64,000 nt of DNA, taken from the IMG/VR virus record IMGVR_UViG_3300010430_000013, positions 25,734 through 89,733 of that record. One strand, given 5' to 3'. Both the position numbers and the translations under genes were made by a program. The notes below the pieces were generated by a model, which was not told the origin of the DNA, made no database searches, and saw only the letters and a program-made list of their open reading frames with translations. The stretch comes from a virus. Positions 22,663 to 31,198 of this stretch are shown here, in pieces; within the stretch, counting starts at the first letter, position 1; the number at the start of each line of letters is the position of its first letter.

Positions 22663-23107
22663 GTCAGAAGAACTTATCAAAGAGTTTCGAGAGAAAACAA
22701 AAACCCCCATCTTCGACGAGATTGACGACGTTAAGCATATTCTCTGTCCGCGCAAAGAATACTTAGCCACTCTAACGGCTGACGAATGTTTTACTAATTG
22801 TATGACGCTTATGACTTATAAAGCGGCCTACCAAAACATCGTAAATGAAGTGGCGTCTCAAAAAATAATGCTGCAAAAGTATTTGAATCAGCAATACGCC
22901 AAATATTGGCATAAAGCGCCAGAGATGCTTCCCAAAGAAATTCATTACGCTTGGTTGAATAACGACCAGCAATACCTAATGCCAATCGTTAAACAAGTTA
23001 ATGTATTAGAAGTTTATCTAAAAGAATCAGAAGGCAGGATAGCGGATATCTCAAGGTCGGTCTCATTTTACGAGAGTAAAGGTAAAGCAATCCAGTGGAA
23101 TAAATAA
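22586..23107 (+). CDS. Helical protein, possible UvsY-type recombination mediator
   Basis: Mostly helical. Conserved-looking stretch RKEYLATLTADECFTNCMTLMTYKAAYQ...QKIMLQKYLNQQYAKY, then YLKESEGRIADISRSVSFYESKG. The arrangement (an N-terminal helical pair and a C-terminal helix ending in R-S-x-x-x-Y) together with its place next to the RecA/UvsX-like gene suggests a UvsY-like mediator. This is inference. The start is uncertain: ATG 22586 overlaps the nuclease by 77 bases, while TTG 22655 has an AGAGG upstream. Confidence 0.55.
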   Translation: MTSNSSDSTATEGNSGKSFLEALLNKSEELIKEFREKTKTPIFDEIDDVKHILCPRKEYLATLTADECFTNCMTLMTYKAAYQNIVNEVASQKIMLQKYLNQQYAKYWHKAPEMLPKEIHYAWLNNDQQYLMPIVKQVNVLEVYLKESEGRIADISRSVSFYESKGKAIQWNK

Positions 23108-23290
23108 ATGTCTAAAGAACTTGACGAAATCAAAGCTTTGTTGGCGGGATTAGCTGAAGCTCAGTCTAAAATAGTAGAAAGAATAGATCAAATGGAGTCC
23201 TCCTCGGAAGAGGAAGCTCCTGCTCCAGCTCCCAAGAAAAAACGCGGTAGGCGCAGAAAGAAACAACAAGATCCGGCAGGATCAACGTGA
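23108..23290 (+). CDS. Small coiled-coil protein with basic tail (60 aa)
   Basis: Residues 1-30 (KELDEIKALLAGLAEAQSKIVERIDQM) form heptads. An acidic linker (SSSEEEAPAPAP) and a strongly basic KKKRGRRRKKQQ tail follow. Probably an oligomeric nucleic-acid-binding peptide. It starts directly after the preceding stop. Confidence 0.6.
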   Translation: MSKELDEIKALLAGLAEAQSKIVERIDQMESSSEEEAPAPAPKKKRGRRRKKQQDPAGST

Positions 23291-23317
23291 AGAGTTCCAA
23301 GTGCCGGAGTTTCCGAC

Positions 23318-23605
23318 ATGAATACAGCTCAAGCCAATACAGCCAGACCAAGAAGCGCCCAAAAATTTGGTGACGGCACAAATCAGTTTAATGCAATCCT
23401 TCCAAAGCTCAAGCGAGATAAAGACTATATCAAAGCTGACAAAGAAGATCAGGAAGAAAAAATTGAATACTTCGAAAAAACCAGAAGAGCCCCGGCCAAA
23501 AAGGTTTCGGTTATGTGCAAGATGTGTGGAAAAACAGAGAAAGTAACTCCATATGACGGAATGAGAGAAGTACATCTTTGTAAGTCTTGCAACAAAAAGG
23601 GTTGA
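23318..23605 (+). CDS. Basic zinc-ribbon protein (95 aa)
   Basis: The C-terminal third has CKMCGKTEKVTPYDGMREVHLCKSC, a clean four-Cys ribbon. The N-terminal part is basic and helical. It precedes the DnaB-like helicase gene by 3 bases, so it may be a replication accessory. No family assigned. Confidence 0.65.
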   Translation: MNTAQANTARPRSAQKFGDGTNQFNAILPKLKRDKDYIKADKEDQEEKIEYFEKTRRAPAKKVSVMCKMCGKTEKVTPYDGMREVHLCKSCNKKG

Positions 23606-23608
23606 AAA

Positions 23609-25057
23609 TTGCAAAAAGATTTATCGGCAGAAAATGCCATCATTTCCTCTGTATTTAAGGGCGGCGAAGAAATATTTTGGGACCTACAACCAATCATTGT
23701 AGAACCTAGAACTTTTACAAACAATAACAATGGCGTCTTATGGGACATCTATGAGAAGGCTTTCGTAACCCATAAGCAAAAAACGATAGATTTACCTAGT
23801 ATCTTCAGCATTGCAAAAGAACGGGGTCTCGATTCTTGGGTGGGTCGAGACTCTTTTCAAAAGCATCTTGATGACATTGTCGGTTTGCCTTGTGATCCAG
23901 CCAACGCCTTACCTAAGGCTAAAAAAATCAGACGGCTTTATGTCTGTAGAATGGCGCAAGAATGCGTGGCAAACATCGGTAACGACTTGGAAATCGTAAC
24001 CGGCGACGAACCAATTAGTCAAATATTCTCAATTCTAGAGAAGCCGATTTTCGACTTAGCTGGAAAGATTAATTCGGTTGAGCAAGAACCCGTAATGATG
24101 GGTAACGCCGTTGACGAGTATCTAAAAGCTAGAACTGAAAATTCCGGCGAAGACATTGGCGTATCAACTATGTTGCCAATTTATGATTGGGCGCTAGGTG
24201 GTGGCTTACGTCCAGGCGCACTAGACATCATCGCAGCCAGAGCTAAACAGAATAAGTCCTCTTTGGCGATGAACCAAGCAATCCACTTTGCCAAGATGGG
24301 CCTTAAGGTTCTCTATGTAGATACAGAGCTTTCCTTGGATGACCAAATGTCTCGCGTTTTGTCGAGTCAAACCGGCGTAAAGATGCGCAACATTGAGAAT
24401 GGAGCGTATGCCTCAAGCGAGAACGATGCTCGGCTGATTGACAGCGAAGCAGAAGTCCTTAAAGAAATACCTATTTACCATTTAGATGTCAGTCAGGTTC
24501 CGTCATTCGAGGAACAAATCTCAATTATGAATAGGTGGGTTAGAAAAGTCCCAGGAGTAAACTTTGACAATTCTTCTAATCCTTGTGTTGTAATTTATGA
24601 CTATATCAAACTGCTCAATAAAGACCAGCTCAGTAGGAATGTGGCAGAGTATCAACAGATTGGTTATATGGTGAGTCAATTAAAAAACTTTGCGCAAAAA
24701 TATTCCTTGCCGATTCTGGCGTTGGCTCAACTAAATAGAAGCGGAGTTTCAGATCAAACCTCAACATCTCTCAGTCAATCTGATAGAATTCTATGGTTCG
24801 CATCTAGTGTATCCATCCTAGCTAAGAAAACGCCAGAAGAAATCGAATCAGACGGCGCAGAGAACGGAACACACAAACTTTACGTGTCAGATGCCCGACA
24901 CGGCCCAGGAACTCCGTTCGGTTCTCATATTAATCTGGAAATACAACAAGACTCATTCAAGATGAAAGAAGTCGGTATGAACGTTGCAGAAGAAGATGAA
25001 GACGACGGAAAATCCAAAAAGAAAAAGAAAGAAAAAGTAACTGAAATTGATTTCTAA
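23609..25057 (+). CDS. dnaB: DnaB-like replicative helicase
   Basis: Starts at TTG with AAAAAGGG upstream. The N-terminal domain (AENAIISSVFKGGEEIFWDLQPIIVEPRTF) and RecA-like C-terminal domain (GVSTMLPIYDWALGGGLRPGALDIIAARAK) match DnaB. Further motifs are VLYVDTELS, VVIYDYIKLL (Walker B) and ILALAQLNR. The Walker A reads ARAKQNKSS: both glycines of GxxxxGK[ST] are replaced although Lys and Ser remain. The C-terminal tail is acidic then Lys-rich. Hexameric 5'-3' helicase of the replication fork. Confidence 0.88.
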   Translation: MQKDLSAENAIISSVFKGGEEIFWDLQPIIVEPRTFTNNNNGVLWDIYEKAFVTHKQKTIDLPSIFSIAKERGLDSWVGRDSFQKHLDDIVGLPCDPANALPKAKKIRRLYVCRMAQECVANIGNDLEIVTGDEPISQIFSILEKPIFDLAGKINSVEQEPVMMGNAVDEYLKARTENSGEDIGVSTMLPIYDWALGGGLRPGALDIIAARAKQNKSSLAMNQAIHFAKMGLKVLYVDTELSLDDQMSRVLSSQTGVKMRNIENGAYASSENDARLIDSEAEVLKEIPIYHLDVSQVPSFEEQISIMNRWVRKVPGVNFDNSSNPCVVIYDYIKLLNKDQLSRNVAEYQQIGYMVSQLKNFAQKYSLPILALAQLNRSGVSDQTSTSLSQSDRILWFASSVSILAKKTPEEIESDGAENGTHKLYVSDARHGPGTPFGSHINLEIQQDSFKMKEVGMNVAEEDEDDGKSKKKKKEKVTEIDF

Positions 25058-25304
25058 GGTCTTTCTCTCTGAAAATTTAGAACCAAGCACGGTTGTGATT
25101 AAATCAAGACATTGGGATACACATTTGTCTTACTCGGATGTCATCTCTATTGCCTGTTTTAAGCATGACTGTTTGCGTAGTTACATTACGTCTCCTAAGA
25201 CAGAATACGGATTTCTCTTTATCCCTATTGAGTATATAATAATTGGGAAAGAAGTAAAGCTAATAGAATGTGCGGAACCAATTCCTCTGAAGAGATTACC
25301 ATGA
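25047..25304 (+). CDS. Protein of unknown function (85 aa)
   Basis: Strand-rich small protein (STVVIKSRHWDTHLSYSDVISIACF, YGFLFIPIEYIIIG) lying between helicase and primase, overlapping both. Possibly an accessory of the primosome by position only. Confidence 0.55.
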   Translation: MISKVFLSENLEPSTVVIKSRHWDTHLSYSDVISIACFKHDCLRSYITSPKTEYGFLFIPIEYIIIGKEVKLIECAEPIPLKRLP

Positions 25305-26134
25305 GCGAACGCCTCAAAAAACACGGATTTGTCGACAAAGGTGATTATTGGTCTGGACCATGCCCAGTGCACCGAGGAGATAATACTACAGCTTGTACAA
25401 TTTACAAAGACACAAGAATCTGGCGCTGCTGGACCAGACAGTGTCATCGTAATCAAGATGCCCTATGGGAAGCCCTAAAGATCAATAAAGGGTTAATCCA
25501 CACGGACGAACAACTAGAAAAGAAAAAAGTTGATATTAATGATCTTCCTGAACTTATGTCCAAAATGGAGATCAAGAAACGTTTTTGTATTCCAAGTCCG
25601 TTCTTAATTAATCGCGGGTTTAATAGGGATGTATTAAATGAGTTTTACGTTGGGGCTTGTTTCAACGCAAGAGATTTTCTTGTAAATAGGACGGTTGTCC
25701 CAATGTTCTACAATGGTATAATAATAGGGTGGTCGGCACGCGCACATGATCCGAATGCTAAAAGCAAATGGATTCATTCGAAAGGTCTTCCAAGGTCTCA
25801 ATATTTATACAACATGGACTCAATCCAAGATACCGTTATCCTGACAGAAGGCCCGCTAGATTGTTTAAAGCTTCATGAGGCTGGATACACAAGCTGTGCC
25901 GCTATTTTGGGGTCGTCCATTAATAGCGGTCAAGTTAATCTGCTAGAAAGCAAACAAGTTAAAAAAGTCATTCTGCTGTTTGATAACGACGAAGCAGGAA
26001 AGAAAGCTACGGAAGAATCTCTTAAGAAGCTTTCAAAAGTTGAAACTGTAGTTCCTAAGATATCTGGCGCTGATCCCGGTGACATGGGCGCGCAAGAACT
26101 TAAAAAAGAGTTGGAGGGATTTCTAAATGACTAA
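25301..26134 (+). CDS. DnaG-like primase (zinc-binding plus TOPRIM domain)
   Basis: The ATG chosen overlaps the preceding stop (ATGA). The N-terminal zinc-binding domain has CPVHRGDNTTACTIYKDTRIWRCWTRQCH (Cys-His-Cys-Cys). The TOPRIM region has VILTEGPLDCLKLHEAG with its acidic residue and VILLFDNDEAGKKA with the DxD. No C-terminal helicase domain is present, consistent with a separate DnaB. It makes RNA primers. Confidence 0.85.
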   Translation: MSERLKKHGFVDKGDYWSGPCPVHRGDNTTACTIYKDTRIWRCWTRQCHRNQDALWEALKINKGLIHTDEQLEKKKVDINDLPELMSKMEIKKRFCIPSPFLINRGFNRDVLNEFYVGACFNARDFLVNRTVVPMFYNGIIIGWSARAHDPNAKSKWIHSKGLPRSQYLYNMDSIQDTVILTEGPLDCLKLHEAGYTSCAAILGSSINSGQVNLLESKQVKKVILLFDNDEAGKKATEESLKKLSKVETVVPKISGADPGDMGAQELKKELEGFLND

Positions 26135-26891
26135 AATCATCGGTTTCTGCGGGGAGAAGACCTCCGGGAAAAACACTATCGCCAACATATTTACATTAGT
26201 GGCTCTTCAAAGATATAATCTCGGTGAAAACCTACAGATGAATGGATCTACCGGTAAGATCATCATGGACGGAGAGCCTGTTCATCCTAATAGATTAAAT
26301 TCTATGATTGTAAAACAATATGCCTTGGCCGACGCCCTCAAAGAAATCTGCGTTAATGTGTTGGGTTTGGAAGAGCGATGTGTCTATGGGTCTAATGACG
26401 ATAAGGCTGAGTTGACCGATTACTACTGGGAAAACATGCCTGGGGTAATCACCAACAAAAGAGCCTATACTTCAATAGAAAAAATGTTCAAGGAAAACAA
26501 CTGGAGAGAATCATCGTGGCCTTGGCTCTTCCATAAGAAAGGTCAAATGTCAAACCGAGAAGTAATGCAGTTTGTCGGAACGGACATTTTTCGAAAAATG
26601 AACAGCCAAGTTTGGGTAGACTGCACAATCAAAAGAATTGCCCGAGAAAACCCAGAGTATGCCCTAATTACGGATGTTCGCTTTCCAAATGAAACATTGG
26701 CATTTTCCAAAATTGGAACAGTGGTCGGACTTAATAAAAAGTCTGGAGAAGTCGATACCCACGCCAGTGAACAAATTAACATGCAGAACTGTAAATATAT
26801 AGTTAAAAACGAAAACGCTAAAAACGTTCAAGACTTGATTCAGTGTATTTATGAAACCTTCGGAAAGAATAAGGACTTACTAAGCATATGA
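26127..26891 (+). CDS. Deoxynucleoside monophosphate kinase
   Basis: A P-loop GFCGEKTSGKNT at residues 6-17, then ALADALKEICVNVLG, a long insert, VMQFVGTDIFRKMNSQVWVDCTIKRI and ALITDVRFPNE match the T4 gp1-type dNMP kinase family. It would convert dNMPs to dNDPs and complements the RNR and dUTPase. Overlaps primase by 8 bases. Confidence 0.87.
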   Translation: MTKIIGFCGEKTSGKNTIANIFTLVALQRYNLGENLQMNGSTGKIIMDGEPVHPNRLNSMIVKQYALADALKEICVNVLGLEERCVYGSNDDKAELTDYYWENMPGVITNKRAYTSIEKMFKENNWRESSWPWLFHKKGQMSNREVMQFVGTDIFRKMNSQVWVDCTIKRIARENPEYALITDVRFPNETLAFSKIGTVVGLNKKSGEVDTHASEQINMQNCKYIVKNENAKNVQDLIQCIYETFGKNKDLLSI

Positions 26892-27190
26892 GAAACCTAC
26901 TAATTATTTTGACTTTTTGTTTTATTCCGGCAGTAGCTGATGCTCAGATTAGGGCTCCACAGCCTGACCGTTTGCGACAGCCTGAATGTAGAAATGTCGA
27001 CCGACTGCACAGCGCAAGAGTTCGAACTTACATTTATAGATATCCTGTTCGACCAACTCGACGCCTAGATGAATACTATCCTGGTTTGCGTCAGCCGTTT
27101 CGACTTCGACGGTATGAGCCAGTTCGACCAGTCTATCCCGTTCTTCCTTTGTACGGGCCAGGACCATTTTATTATCGATATTGGTATTAA
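26888..27190 (+). CDS. Secreted Arg/Pro-rich protein (100 aa)
   Basis: MRNLLIILTFCFIPAVADAQ is a good Sec signal peptide with an A-x-A cleavage site. The mature part is very rich in Arg, Pro and Tyr (RRLDEYYPGLRQPF, VRPVYPVLPLYGPGPFYYRY) and lacks a recognisable fold. Could bind cell-wall or surface polymers. ATGA overlap with the kinase gene. Confidence 0.6.
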   Translation: MRNLLIILTFCFIPAVADAQIRAPQPDRLRQPECRNVDRLHSARVRTYIYRYPVRPTRRLDEYYPGLRQPFRLRRYEPVRPVYPVLPLYGPGPFYYRYWY

Positions 27191-27199
27191 GGAATAATT

Positions 27200-27691
27200 A
27201 TGTGTAGCTCTCGCGTTAAAGTTGAACTTACGGACGACGAAGTTAATCGTGTAAGGGAGATAGCTAGCATTAGAGACAGCAATAAAAAAGGCTTTTCCTC
27301 AACGCGACACTGGACAGGGAAAGAGAGCACGCATTTTGTAGGGCTGCTAGGCGAAATGGCATTCGCTAAATACACAGGGCTCGACTTAGACGATACTAAT
27401 TATCGTTATAAGGGGGATGGAGGCATAGACTTCGCAAAAGATGTAACCTGCCAAGTCAAGACCACCAATTATAAAAATCCATCTATTTTGTGTTTTTACG
27501 ACCATCTGAATGATTTCACGGCGGATTATGCCGTACTTACATACAGGGAATCAAACAACGTTATCTGGCTTTGCGGTTGGATTTCGAGACATGATTTTGA
27601 AATGGCGGCACACATTAGAAATTTCGGCTATGGGGATAGACTCGTAATGCGTGATCATGACCTCGAACCAATGTGGGAAAAAGATGCATAG
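27200..27691 (+). CDS. Probable PD-(D/E)XK nuclease-fold protein (163 aa)
   Basis: The sequence HFVGLLGEMAFAKYTGLDL, then DGGIDFAKDVTCQVKTTNY, has the E...D...QxK arrangement of a minimal restriction-endonuclease-like core. The C-terminal half (YAVLTYRESNNVIWLCGWI) continues the beta sheet. Probable DNA endonuclease; specificity unknown. Overlaps the next nuclease gene by 8 bases. Confidence 0.65.
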   Translation: MCSSRVKVELTDDEVNRVREIASIRDSNKKGFSSTRHWTGKESTHFVGLLGEMAFAKYTGLDLDDTNYRYKGDGGIDFAKDVTCQVKTTNYKNPSILCFYDHLNDFTADYAVLTYRESNNVIWLCGWISRHDFEMAAHIRNFGYGDRLVMRDHDLEPMWEKDA

Positions 27692-28694
27692 AGACAGAAT
27701 TTCGGCTTCAGAAATAGCAAAATTCACAGGATGCGAAATGGATTGGTTCTTGAGTTATGTGCTCAAGTTTTACATGCCTGCGGGAATTGCGGCGACCAGA
27801 GGATCAATTTGTCACTCTTTCTTGGAGACCTGCGCAATCAGCAAGATGCACAGGCAACAAGGTGGAGAATTGCTGGACGACCCAATTTTGGGACCTAAGT
27901 CGGTCGGCTCAGATTACGAGCCAGACAAATGGTTTGATGCTGTGCTTGAGTATTACAAAGTGGAGGATTCACATGTCGATATTACAAACAGCGACATAAA
28001 AAAATGCTGGAAGGGCATCGAAAAGGTCCTTGAGCATGAAATGAGTCCTTACAATCTTTATGAGGTTGTAGCTCCAGAATTATTGATCCACCAAGAAATT
28101 GATCAAGACTGGGCTCTCTTTGAGAAAGACGGTGAGCAGAAACGACTTATGATCAAAGGCTTCGTCGATGCCGTGTTCCGAGACGAAGAAGGAAATTTAA
28201 ATTTTATTGACTACAAGAGTTCATCTAGACTAGAATGTTTTTCGACGGGCAAAACTAAAACCGTGTTAAACATGCACGAGGACCCGCAGTTAGTTTTTTA
28301 CTGGTGGGCCGCTAACAGGATGTTTCCAGAAGATCATGTGATTGGACATATTTGGTTTTTCAATCTGGATACCTTCTGGAGCCTCGGCATAGATGAAAAC
28401 GACGCTCAAGCTTGCTTTGACAAGGTTGGCGAGAGAATTCAAAAAATGAGAGAGTTGAAAGTACCTAAGTGCCGATACGAACTCGATAAGAAGCAATCAT
28501 GGAAATGTAAACGATTTTGTCCGTTCAGCAAAATGGTTCATCCGACGATACAGGTAGACTACAACCCAATGAGACACAGGTTCGACCCAATCGACGGAAA
28601 AGCATGTATCTGCGATACTATTAAGCAGGCTTGTGAACAAAGAGACATTCTGACAGTTGTAGAAAATTGCCAGAATAAAGATTCAAAACGATAA
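27684..28694 (+). CDS. RecB/Cas4-like PD-(D/E)XK exonuclease
   Basis: The N-terminus RISASEIAKFTGCEMDWFLSY is the AddB/Cas4-type entry motif. The catalytic part is KGFVDAVF...LNFIDYKSSS (motif D-Y-K). The end has C...SWKCKRFCPFSK, which with the early Cys resembles the four-Cys iron-sulfur cluster of RecB-type nucleases. Likely a DNA end-resection or processing nuclease feeding recombination. The start follows from the overlap with the preceding gene. Confidence 0.82.
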   Translation: MHRDRISASEIAKFTGCEMDWFLSYVLKFYMPAGIAATRGSICHSFLETCAISKMHRQQGGELLDDPILGPKSVGSDYEPDKWFDAVLEYYKVEDSHVDITNSDIKKCWKGIEKVLEHEMSPYNLYEVVAPELLIHQEIDQDWALFEKDGEQKRLMIKGFVDAVFRDEEGNLNFIDYKSSSRLECFSTGKTKTVLNMHEDPQLVFYWWAANRMFPEDHVIGHIWFFNLDTFWSLGIDENDAQACFDKVGERIQKMRELKVPKCRYELDKKQSWKCKRFCPFSKMVHPTIQVDYNPMRHRFDPIDGKACICDTIKQACEQRDILTVVENCQNKDSKR

Positions 28695-28718
28695 CCACTT
28701 TTTTCTCAGGAGGCCACA

Positions 28719-29099
28719 ATGGCTAACTCTTACAATCACTCGGTTCTGGTCGGCAACGTTGTTCGTGATACGGAAATTCGCGATGCCGGAAAGTCTAAGG
28801 TAGCAGACAATGCTATCGCCATTACGGAGACTTTCGGGGAAAAGGAAGTAACAACATTTGTTGACATTACTCTTTGGGGACGAAATGCTGAAACGTTTCA
28901 GAAGTTCTGCCCTAAAGGTCGCACGGTCTTGATTGAAGGCTCTCTTCGTCAAGACAAGTGGACAGACAACGACGGCAACAAACGTTCTAAAATGTTTGTT
29001 AATGTCGACCGATTTGTTCTTTTAGGCTCAAAGCCTGGCGGTGGTCAGCAGCAGGAAACTGTTGCGGCAGGAGCAGGCTCGGATGATCTCCCCTTCTAA
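28719..29099 (+). CDS. ssb: Single-stranded DNA-binding protein
   Basis: An OB-fold SSB of bacterial type: NHSVLVGNVVRDTEIRD, FVDITLWGRNAETFQKFCPKGRTVLIEGSLRQDKW. The C-terminal tip DDLPF is the acidic protein-interaction motif that contacts primase, polymerase and exonucleases. AGGAGG lies upstream of the ATG. A strong terminator follows. Confidence 0.93.
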   Translation: MANSYNHSVLVGNVVRDTEIRDAGKSKVADNAIAITETFGEKEVTTFVDITLWGRNAETFQKFCPKGRTVLIEGSLRQDKWTDNDGNKRSKMFVNVDRFVLLGSKPGGGQQQETVAAGAGSDDLPF

Positions 29100-29130
29100 G
29101 CCTCCCTCTCGCTTAGAAGGCACTTCGATG

Positions 29131-29164
29131 CGCCTGCGTGCTCGTAGCACGCAGGCGTTTTTTA
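29131..29164 (+). terminator. Strong rho-independent terminator after ssb
   Basis: A perfect 11-bp stem (CGCCTGCGTGC with GCACGCAGGCG), loop TCGTA, then six T. Confidence 0.93.
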
Positions 29165-29181
29165 TTCTTTTGGAGTTGTTT

Positions 29182-30687
29182 ATGTATCACCCCGGCGTAA
29201 TGACTCACGGCTCTGTTTTGCAAAGTGCAGTACACCCGGAGCATATTCAGGATTTTATCAATAATTCTGACTACTCCATGCTGCCAATCCTTGACTGGAA
29301 TCTTAGTCAGGCTTACCCGTATATAGACTCGACCGAACAACCTGTAATCGGTCTATTGAAAAACTTTACACAAGATAATGTTGAGATAACCTGCGCCCTC
29401 TATGCCCTCAATCGAAAGGGGTTTGGCGAGCTGCTCAGAATATCCAACGGGCTCCCAATTGCGGATAATTGCAAGAATATTGCAGCACTCTCGCCGGAAG
29501 CTTTAAATATCCCGGATCTTGAAGATATTGACCTGCATATCAAGACATTCAATCCTATAGCCCCAGCGCTCGTTCTAAGGGACTCTCAGCTTGATCACCA
29601 TAAGGTACTCATTAACAAAGCAAAAGGCGAATACGACGCGCCTGTGCCCCTAGAAAACGATGTTACCGATTGGTCTTGTTTAGCGCCGCTTTATGAGGCC
29701 GTAGAGAAATACAGTTTGGACAACAATCCTAGGCTTCCTCACTTTCCAACGGGAGACAAAACTGAAGACGAATTTCTCCGCGAACTCTGCGTTAAATCCT
29801 TAAAAGATAAAAATTTAGAGAGTGAAATATACCTTAGCCGTTTAAATTATGAGCTACAGACGTTCGAAAACGCCGGAATGAGTGGTTATTTCCTAATTAT
29901 GTGGGATATTTGCCGCTTTATTCAGGAGAGTGGCTCTATGTTGGGGGCTGGTCGTGGGTCTGCTGCGGGTTGTTTAGCGAGTTATCTGCTGGGCGTTACT
30001 AAAGTTGACCCGATTAAGTACGACCTAATCTTCGAAAGATTCTATAATCCTGACCGAAAGGGCGTACCCGATATCGATTGCGACATTGTGCCGGAATTTA
30101 GACCTAAAGTTATTGATTATTTAAGAGACAAGTATGGTTCCGAGAAAGTTGCACAGCTTTGCACTTACACTACTTTTAAAGGTCGAGGAGCCCTCAAAGA
30201 AACCCTAAAGCAACACGGAATGTCGCACGCAGAGGCAAATAAGGTAACTGAATGCCTTCATGAAGAATCTAAAATTGATCCACAGCTCAAAGACCAGTAT
30301 AATTCATTAGGGACTAAAAGTGTGCTTCTGTACACTTTAATGCATAGTCGAAGACTCGATTTCTGGTGTAAATTTAATAGGAAGACAAGTAAATACACTG
30401 GTAAGTGGGCGGATGCCTTCAAACTGGCAGTTGAGATGGACAGAACTAATATTGCAATTGGCAAACACGCTTCGGCTTTTATTCTGTCAGATAGAAATTT
30501 GCTAGATCAGTGTCCTGTTATACCAGATCCGGCCAACGGGCCTCACCCAGTTTGTGGCTGGGAAATGAATGCGGCAGAAAGATCAGGTTTGGTTAAGTTG
30601 GATTTGTTGGGACTGGACTGCTTGTCTAAATACCAAAGAAGCAGAGAAGTCATATCTAGTAAATCAATCTACTTGGAGGCCATATAA
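29182..30687 (+). CDS. dnaE-N: DNA polymerase III alpha, N-terminal piece
   Basis: Residues about 1-200 are a degenerate PHP-like region without its HxH metal site. The palm domain follows: GAGRGSAAGCLASYLLG near residue 256, GVPDIDCDI near 295 and VKLDLLGLDCLSKY near 471. These carry all three catalytic aspartates of a C-family polymerase. The frame stops at residue 501, just after the third, where other DnaE proteins continue into the fingers. ATG 29182 has TTGGAG upstream and is preferred over longer in-frame starts overlapping ssb. It needs the second piece to be a complete enzyme. Confidence 0.88.
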   Translation: MYHPGVMTHGSVLQSAVHPEHIQDFINNSDYSMLPILDWNLSQAYPYIDSTEQPVIGLLKNFTQDNVEITCALYALNRKGFGELLRISNGLPIADNCKNIAALSPEALNIPDLEDIDLHIKTFNPIAPALVLRDSQLDHHKVLINKAKGEYDAPVPLENDVTDWSCLAPLYEAVEKYSLDNNPRLPHFPTGDKTEDEFLRELCVKSLKDKNLESEIYLSRLNYELQTFENAGMSGYFLIMWDICRFIQESGSMLGAGRGSAAGCLASYLLGVTKVDPIKYDLIFERFYNPDRKGVPDIDCDIVPEFRPKVIDYLRDKYGSEKVAQLCTYTTFKGRGALKETLKQHGMSHAEANKVTECLHEESKIDPQLKDQYNSLGTKSVLLYTLMHSRRLDFWCKFNRKTSKYTGKWADAFKLAVEMDRTNIAIGKHASAFILSDRNLLDQCPVIPDPANGPHPVCGWEMNAAERSGLVKLDLLGLDCLSKYQRSREVISSKSIYLEAI

Positions 30688-30899
30688 TGGCAGATTCTAT
30701 TACATATGGTCAGTTGACGGTTGGCCAGAAATATACTCTCGTTAATGGAGAGGACACAGATACAATTTGGCTTAAAATCAAAACTCAAACAAAAGGCTGC
30801 TGCCGTAATCGAAAGGTTGTGGCGAATGCTCGTAATTCTGTGGATGCTACTAAAACAGCAATCCATAAACCAAGCGATAAGGTCGTGGTTGTCGGTTAA
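30687..30899 (+). CDS. Small protein of unknown function (70 aa)
   Basis: TAATG overlap with dnaE-N and a GGAGG upstream. The product (SITYGQLTVGQKYTLVNGEDTDTIWLKIK) looks like a small beta barrel. A terminator follows, so transcription from the dnaE-N side largely ends here. Confidence 0.6.
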   Translation: MADSITYGQLTVGQKYTLVNGEDTDTIWLKIKTQTKGCCRNRKVVANARNSVDATKTAIHKPSDKVVVVG

Positions 30900-30928
30900 T
30901 CAATAAAAGATAAATTGATTCTTTTTTG

Positions 30929-30968
30929 AACCCGCTGACTGACCTATAGGCTTTTGGCGGGTTTTTTT
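30929..30968 (+). terminator. Rho-independent terminator
   Basis: AACCCGC pairs with GCGGGTT across a 21-base loop that can fold further, followed by seven T. It lies between the two pieces of the polymerase gene. Confidence 0.75.
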
Positions 30969-30990
30969 ACTTCTTAAATAAGGATTTATT

Positions 30991-31194
30991 ATGGCTAGAT
31001 TTGACTGGGTTCCTTTTGGTGAGCAATTCCGATTTGAGGGGGATATGTTCAAAAAGATAGATTTCGATACCGCTGAGAATATGTTCACAGGCGACTTTCA
31101 GCGTTTTGACTCGATGCAGCAAGTAGAGTACGAAGACTACGAAGAAGAAGCGATGGACGTATTCGCGCTTGATGACGATAACTTGGACTGGTAA
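30991..31194 (+). CDS. Acidic small protein (67 aa)
   Basis: N-terminal half MARFDWVPFGEQFRFEGDMFKKIDF, C-terminal half very acidic (YEDYEEEAMDVFALDDDNLDW). The acidic aromatic end could be a clamp- or SSB-like protein-contact tail or a DNA mimic. An ATAAGGATT sequence precedes the start. Confidence 0.55.
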   Translation: MARFDWVPFGEQFRFEGDMFKKIDFDTAENMFTGDFQRFDSMQQVEYEDYEEEAMDVFALDDDNLDW

Positions 31195-31198
31195 TCTT

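Noticed and set aside
26949-27167. Minus-strand 72-residue frame opposite the Arg/Pro-rich secreted gene
   Set aside because: It has no ribosome-binding site and is antisense to a gene with a clear signal peptide and coupled start.
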